From assembly GCA_033675265.1 (NCBI GenBank), contig JAUJYZ010000974.1, forward strand, positions 409,501 through 473,500: a DNA stretch of 64,000 nt, read 5' to 3'. The stretch is from Actinostola sp. cb2023. Its lineage: Eukaryota > Cnidaria > Anthozoa > Actiniaria > Actinostolidae. Position numbers and translations under genes: made by a program. The notes below the pieces were generated by a model. It was not told the origin of the DNA. It saw only the letters and a list, made by a program, of their open reading frames with translations, and did no database searches. Positions 58,138 through 64,000 of the stretch are shown here, piece after piece (positions within the stretch are counted from its first letter, which is position 1; each line of letters starts with the position of its first letter).

Positions 58138-58780
58138 GGCACATAGGAGCCCAAAATGTCCGGGTTGTGTTCTTTTTCTACAGTATTAATCCAATCAATA
58201 TGAAACTTGGCAACGTAACAGTACATGTCAAGGCAACAAATCTGTTCTTTTTTGTTTTTCGATTTTGATGCTATTTGATGGGAAAATGACATCACGAACC
58301 TGCCAACAAATTTTGAAATTCACAAATACACTAATTTGATTATTGCAATCGAACGAACATAAAAAATTAGAGATATAGCCGAAATAATATCTCAGATATC
58401 TTTATTCAATCCAAAGATATGAATTTTTGAAATTTGAAATTTCCGCCATTTTGGACTATTTTTAGTAACAAAATGGCGGATTTTCAAAATTCAAAAATTC
58501 ATATCTTTGGATTGAATAAAGATATCTGAGATATTAGTACGGCTATATCTCTAATTTTTAGAGTTCTTTCGATTGCAATAATCAAATTAGTGTATTTGTT
58601 AATTTCAAAATTTGTTGGCAGGTTCGTGATGTCATTTTCCCGCCAAATAGCATAAAAATCAAAAAACAAAAAAGAACAGATTTGTTACCTTCACATGTAC
58701 TGTCACGTTGCCATTCATATTGATTGGATTAATACTGTAGAAAAGGAACACAACCCGGACATTTTGGGCTCCTATGTGCC
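58138..58780. mobile_element. 643-bp foldback element
   Basis: GGCACATAGGAGCCCAAAAT at the left and ATTTTGGGCTCCTATGTGCC at the right. The arms of about 310 bp pair almost throughout and meet near CCGCCATTTTGGACTATTTT at 58443. No coding sequence. Confidence 0.85.
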
Positions 58781-60341
58781 AGGCGTGTTTTGGTAGATGT
58801 AGTTCAGTTATCTGAAAAAAGTGTAGTCTAGTTGTTATCCATAAATATCATAAACTATCTTTCATTCATTTTTGCTGAACTGACATTACTGTATATATAT
58901 CCTAACAAATAGTAATAATAAAGAAATATTTTCTATCCAATTCTAGAATATGCCAGTCTGAGTTTGCCGTTCACCCTACCTCGTTATTTTCTTGGCTATC
59001 GAAAAAATTACAAAGAAATTCGAAGAGCATCGAATATTTATTACACATTGAGAACTATTGATGCGATTTAGTAGAGGATAATTTATATGTATTTATACTA
59101 TTTGTATAATATATTCATAAGATTTTACTAGATAAATAATATTTTACGCAGAGTTACATATCAAACTTATGTTATACAAAAGGTCATTGTTTCACATATG
59201 CAGATGAGGCGAGTCTTGTTTAGGCGAAAAACAGCATGATTTTGATACATTTTTGCTTTTTACTGCATTGTTAAAATACAAATCAAAAACCTACCAACGG
59301 AATATAAAAGACGAATATGTAAGGAATGAATAAGCTGGCAATTCAAGCACAAATAAATAGGTTTGAAGGTGGCATTTTCCGTTTCTTCAAAGTCAATCGA
59401 ACTGAAATCTCTGAAGAGATATAGGAGAGCGTGACATACGCTGCGCACAAAATCCCTCTGAATTCTTTGGGAATTTTGTCAATCAAAAACCTACCGCCGG
59501 ATTCTAATGCTCTGTAATTGTACGCGCATTTTGATATAAAATACATGTATATTAAACTTAATTAAGCGGTGGCAAAATGAAATCTAAAACTCTTTGTTTG
59601 GTAATTGTGAACATCATATTGGTGCTCTGTATCTCGGTCTGTATGTAGAAGCTACATAGGCCGGCGAATTCACAAATAAATTATGGCTCGGAAAGGACGT
59701 TTTTTGAAGGCAATTTCCAATATTTACACGTAGTTAACGCACGAGATCAATAAGTTAGTTCGAATTTGTGATATATTTTCCCGTTGAGGAAACATATGCA
59801 GCTTTTCCATCCTCTCTTATATTTTAGCTACCTCATTTACACATTGTCAAAGGAAAAAGATGAATTCAGAAATGATAAACCAGTCACGTACGAATCTGCT
59901 TTATTTAGCGGTCATAGTGAACAAATTGCTGGATCAATCGGGCCACACGTGCATTAGTAAACAAAGCATTAACAAAAAACGTTGTCCGCGTGATACTGGA
60001 TCCCAACAGGAGCAAATGTTCAACGATGCAGGACATAAGTTTGATATGATAACATGAGATTTTATTATATCTTATATACACTCAATTGCAGAAACGTTGT
60101 AGTATACATTTATATACAAATATCTAATGAGATGCAAAATGTTAAACATGCTAAAATACAACTGTTTAAGCACAAAATATCGCTGAACCTTGCTAGATGT
60201 GATAGTATATATTCTAAAATTGATGTTTCTGACATATTAGAAGAAAATAAGTCCAATGTTTCACACTTTGCATCTCTTGTATCTCATTAGATATTTGTAT
60301 AAATGTATTGACAACAACGTTTCTGCAAACGAGCTAGTGTA
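58781..60341. other. Intergenic, no gene recognised
   Basis: AT-rich DNA. AAATCAAAAACCTACC occurs at about 59280 and 59482 as a short direct repeat. A hairpin at about 60089-60327 pairs GCAGAAACGTTGT and CAAATATCTAATGAGATGCA with their complements (GATACAAATAT-type and ACAACGTTTCTGC). Short open frames here show no domain. Confidence 0.45.
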
Positions 60342-61075
60342 CAGGGGCGTAGCGTGCATTACAATTTAAAATACTTAAAATATAAATATTATAAGAAACA
60401 TAAAAATATTTTTAAAAACATGAAATCTAAGACAAAATCTTAACAGCTGAATCAGTTTAAACTTCCTGGAAACTACTCACGGAAAGCAGGAAAATGCTAT
60501 TTTGGAGACCCTATACCTCAAAATTTTTCGGGGAGCATGCCCCCGCATCCCTACGAGCTCACGCCTTCGCCGCTCGTCAGATTGTGTCGCCAATAAATTT
60601 CTCCCGATCCAGTCAGTCATTGTAGGCATGTATAATAATAATTGTAGTTAGTACAGTCTCAAACAAAATAAATACCAAAAAACTGGCTTCGCCTCTGGTT
60701 AGCGATATATATAATGGTAGCGGTATATAACCCGTTTACATAAATCCCTTACATAATTCCTTTAGATAAATCCTTTACACATCCGTTACATAAATCCTTT
60801 ACATAACCTAATATACATAAATCATTTACACAACCTTTACATAAATCCTTTATATAACCTTACCATAAATCCCCCCAAAAAACTGAGTGATAAATGCATT
60901 TCACTATGTATTTATGTAGCGAGAAAGTCCGCTGGAAAACGAAGAAAATGGTATTTCCAAGGCTCTAGATTTCTAAATTTTCAGGAGAGGCATGCCCCCT
61001 CACCCCATAGAAGCTCACGCCTTCGGCGTTCGTTGCTATGTGCGTACATTGGAAAAAAAGCACGCTACGCCCCTG
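60342..61075. mobile_element. hAT-like non-autonomous element with target duplication
   Basis: Ends CAGGGGCGTAGCGTGC and GCACGCTACGCCCCTG are perfect 16-bp complements of the CAGGGGCGTAGC type often seen in hAT-like elements. GTGTA flanks both sides (60337-60341 and 61076-61080). That is 5 bp, shorter than the 8 bp expected for classical hAT, so the superfamily is tentative. The interior has two direct copies of a block containing GCATGCCCCC and AGCTCACGCCTTCG (about 60480-60580 and 60930-61030) and TTTACATAAATCC repeats (60740-60870). No transposase is present. Confidence 0.7.
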
Positions 61076-61254
61076 GTGTATATAGCTAATTGCATAATCG
61101 TTGTCGGGTTGAAAATCATGAAAGCTATGACCAAAAGGAATTCTGGGAAATTAAAACTCTCAAATAACACCGTCAAATCATCGACCTTTCTATCCAGACT
61201 TGTAGGATCTTAGTTAAATAGCTCATATACCTTCAAAACTACGAGAACATAAAA

Positions 61255-61760
61255 GGGGGTAGGGATGCTCGTCGGGAATTTTGAAAATGACCCCTAAAAG
61301 GGACCGGAGTCTTGTCTTGGTGGGCGTGGCAGCGAATATTTTTACCCCTAAAAGGGACCAATTTAAAAAGTCATTTTAATAGTATAAAAGACACTAGCAT
61401 CAAACGCCTTCCATTCTTACAAGTTTAAGAAAACGTTGTCATATAAATCTTTATTCTATTTTTAAAGAACGTTTTTAAATATCGTTGTTGATTGAATACC
61501 CTAAAAGGGACCGGAAAACTCTATTGGTGGTCATTTTTATTTCTGACACCCTAAGTGGGACCAAAACACGAAAAAAAAACCTAAAAGGGACGACGAGTAT
61601 TCCCGCCACTTTGGTATCGGACATACGGTGTCCGATACGGACATACGGTGACTCGGCATAATGTCTGGGAGTATGGGCCTTTTTTGATAAATTACCGGCA
61701 TTCACTCTCTTTTGAACTTGGGGGTCCAGGGTTCGAGTCCCAGCCGTGACACGTTTTTTT
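61255..61760 (+). other. CTAAAAGGGACC repeat region with a tRNA-type B box
   Basis: Four or five dispersed copies of CCTAAAAGGGACC occur between 61290 and 61590. At 61729-61739 GGTTCGAGTCC matches the RNA polymerase III B box of tRNA genes, followed by CCAGCCGTGACACG and a T run. I cannot build a full cloverleaf or find an A box, so this looks like a tRNA-derived SINE remnant rather than a tRNA gene. Confidence 0.35.
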
Positions 61761-62075
61761 TCATTCTCTCTTCTTTTCTTTTTTTTGTTCTTGTTTGTTT
61801 GCTTTCTTTTTTGGAATTGGTCACATATTTTATCTTTTTTTTTTTTTTAATTGTAACTGTAAAAATAATTGTAAACTGAAACATATTGATAAGCTTTCAC
61901 CTCTTCTCCTTCTCTGAGCCCTAGGTCCAGTTGAATAATTTAATTATAAATGATTTTATAATTTTTTTAATAATTTTAATATCGTGTTACTTTCTTTTGA
62001 GAAATAATTGGCGATATTCATCACTCAGACACAAGAATTCAGGAATTTATTATCCTGATAGATTCACCTGTTCTT

Positions 62076-62165
62076 ATTATACATTTTAGTGTGCAGTACG
62101 GATGGAGTCGTGCCGTATTTTGACGAAATGTAGGCAGCCGTACTGCACACTAAAATGTATAATAC
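62076..62165. mobile_element. Short hairpin element
   Basis: TATTATACATTTTAGTGTGC at the left and GCACACTAAAATGTATAATA at the right enclose GTACGG/CCGTAC arms and a loop of about 40 bp. It is probably a small MITE. Confidence 0.75.
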
Positions 62166-62684
62166 GTTAGAAAAAGAGGAGTTAATATGGATATATGTAC
62201 GGCTAATAAAACAACCCAGTGGCCGAGACTGGATTCGAATCGTAACCGCTTTTGAGAACACAGACCTCATACTAGTCGGATATAGTACATACACTTTTTA
62301 GATTTCATTATTTCGGGCCCTTCCGAAGGAAGCCCGAGTTATAAAATGGGCTTTCTTGTTTTTTTTTTAGTTTTGTTTGGTCAAAGAATGAAGAAAGAAT
62401 GCGACGTATTTGATCGTATCGAGTTTCAAGATTACTCAGCAGATAAGGGAAAACAAACGACACACAGGACTCAAGTGGATTTGAATCTTAGTTTTGAAAG
62501 CAGCTGTAGATCTTCAAGCTATTAAAGGTCAGGATTCTAGTTCATCGTTCGACGATGCAGCTAAGGCGCGTTTGTTTTTGTTATAAATGAAACGACATCT
62601 TTCAGAGTGGGCACACACGAATCGGCGTATGCTTTTGTATGTGAAATGAGCGTGTTTAAAGCCCGTGTTTTATTTTCATAATAC

Positions 62685-63650
62685 CATGATCACCTCGGTT
62701 TTCATTGTTCCACGAGGGACATTTAACAACGAACATCCCTCGCGAAAGCTCTAAGTCAAGCATCGCTCATGCATAGTAATGAGGGAAATTTAGACTAAAT
62801 CTCCCTCATGAATACAATCATGAGGGAAATTTAGACTAAATGTCCCTCATGATTATATTCATGAGGGACATTTAGACTAAAAATCCCTCATTACTATGCA
62901 TGAGGATGCAAGTCAGTCCCTCATATACACCAGGTGTACACACAATCATTGGGACCCAAGAGCAAACCAAATAGTATTTAGTCGCTCCTCTACTTATGAC
63001 GACTCGAGCATTCAAGACGTGTGGGATGTGTGAAGCTCAAAATACAGTGGTATTTTGATATCCACAACATCGTTAACGCATGCGCAATAGAAGGAAATGC
63101 ACAAAAGTCGAATTCAAAGGATATTTGATTAGACCTATTTCTGTTATTTGTTCACACAATGAGTTGGCACTTTCCTCTTTTTCTGTATGTGCTTTTTAGT
63201 ATTTTGAGGAACCGTATTCTCTCTTACTTGCTCCACTTCGTCATCTCTCACAAAAGTAAACCGACCTTCCGCCATTTCTGATCTGTTTACCTTCAGGTAC
63301 TCCTTACTAACTAATTTATACTCTTTTATTGTGTAAATGAAACAAAGATGTGCAACATGAAGCATTCCCCAGAGTACAGTCTAATCAAGACTCTTTCACA
63401 AAACACTATAATATATTCTCCTTTGCGCCGTTAACTCAAGCCTGTATTTTTGTCCATTTCCTCGGTGATCATGGTATTACAAACTAATACCATGGCTTCT
63501 TCGGGATATTAGTGATTAAATGTCCCCGAAGCCGAGGGAAGTTTAGTGGAAGTCCCGAGCCTCCGGGCGAGGGACTTTTACTAAACTTCCCTCGGCTTCG
63601 GGGACATTTAATCACTAATATCCCTCAGTGCCATGGTATTACTTATAAGT
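62685..63650 (-). mobile_element. Crypton-like element, copy 2 (inverted, internally deleted)
   Basis: Reverse-complement paralogue of 6640-8045. It keeps the hairpin end (63473-63647), the start of the domain ORF, the AAAGAGGAAAGTGCCAA segment and the CATGCATAGTAATGAGGG end, here with extra palindromic TTTAGACTAAAT units. It lacks both nested MITEs and the middle of the ORF. ACACC joins TGGTG directly where MITE A sits in copy 1 (about 62932). Confidence 0.6.
63144..63275 (-). pseudogene. Truncated Crypton/DUF3504-like ORF
   Basis: It starts MAEGRFTFVRDDEVEQVREN as in copy 1. After AAAAAGCAC it jumps to ATACAGAAAAAGAGG, sequence that in copy 1 lies after the stop codon. About 270 bp, including WLSKF...EVRKK, is deleted. 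The frame runs on for a few unrelated codons and stops at 63144. Confidence 0.7.
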
Positions 63651-64000
63651 AACTCATGATGGATGTTTATTTTATTCCACGTTTGAAAAATTCAGAAGGA
63701 AAAGGAATCGTAAAAATCGTACTTCAAAACTACATCAAAGCAAAGGCGAGCAAGGTCAATTGTTTTGAAAATAAACAGTGTTTGCATGATAAAATGTAGG
63801 TTTCTCCGTGTTCTTTTCAGTACGATTACAGTTGTATGATCCTTGTCTGAGTCATACATCTATTACGCGACCTAATTTTAGAACCGCCGCGTAGCGCTAT
63901 TTAAAACAGAATTTCCACGCTCAAAACAGGTCAGTTAACGGTAAAAATACAATCGAAATCTAAACGTCCTTAGATTTTAGGGATCTATTACAGAAGAAGA

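Noticed and set aside
61700..61760. Possible tRNA gene
   Set aside because: A B box is present, but no A box, anticodon arm or matching acceptor stem could be built, so it is noted only as a SINE-like remnant.

Overview
This window is nuclear DNA from an invertebrate animal. The genes are split by GT-AG spliceosomal introns, the base composition is AT-rich, and microsatellites, minisatellites, homopolymer runs and short inverted-repeat (MITE or foldback) elements are dense. The gene set (an alpha-type nicotinic receptor, an RSRC2-like SR protein, an RSKR-like AGC kinase, a C22orf15/CXorf65-like protein, a BEN-domain ORF and two small secreted peptides) fits a metazoan. I lean to an anthozoan cnidarian from the overall character, but this is inference and no single feature proves it.

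Layout. 1-16 kb is gene-poor and repeat-rich. Its main feature is a Crypton-like transposon fragment with two further MITE families nested inside it; a second, internally deleted, inverted copy lies at about 62.7-63.7 kb. 16,986-19,557 (+) is a five-exon nicotinic acetylcholine receptor alpha-type subunit with one frameshift in the M3-M4 loop. 20,459-21,406 is a 36-bp minisatellite. About 22.3-23.5 kb (-) is a small secreted cysteine-containing peptide gene with a TATA box; its 3' end is unresolved. 27,273-30,522 (+) is a complete four-exon C22orf15/CXorf65-like gene.

31,537-43,823 (-) is an eight-exon RSRC2-like gene. A BEN-domain exon lies on the same strand in its third intron. Head-to-head with it, 736 bp away, is a 15-exon RSKR (SgK494)-like AGC kinase at 44,560-53,228 (+). 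All kinase motifs are intact except the glycine-loop exon, which does not keep the frame and is partly duplicated next to a poly-G run. 55,357-57,786 (-) is a four-exon gene for a small acidic secreted peptide, with a 1.5-kb foldback element in one intron. The last 5 kb hold transposon remnants, including a hAT-like non-autonomous element with a 5-bp target duplication.

The genes are unrelated housekeeping, signalling and secreted genes. The only pair with an evident regulatory link is RSRC2-like/RSKR-like, which shares one intergenic region. All exon boundaries were inferred by hand from splice sites, reading phase and recalled family similarity; nothing was aligned or searched.
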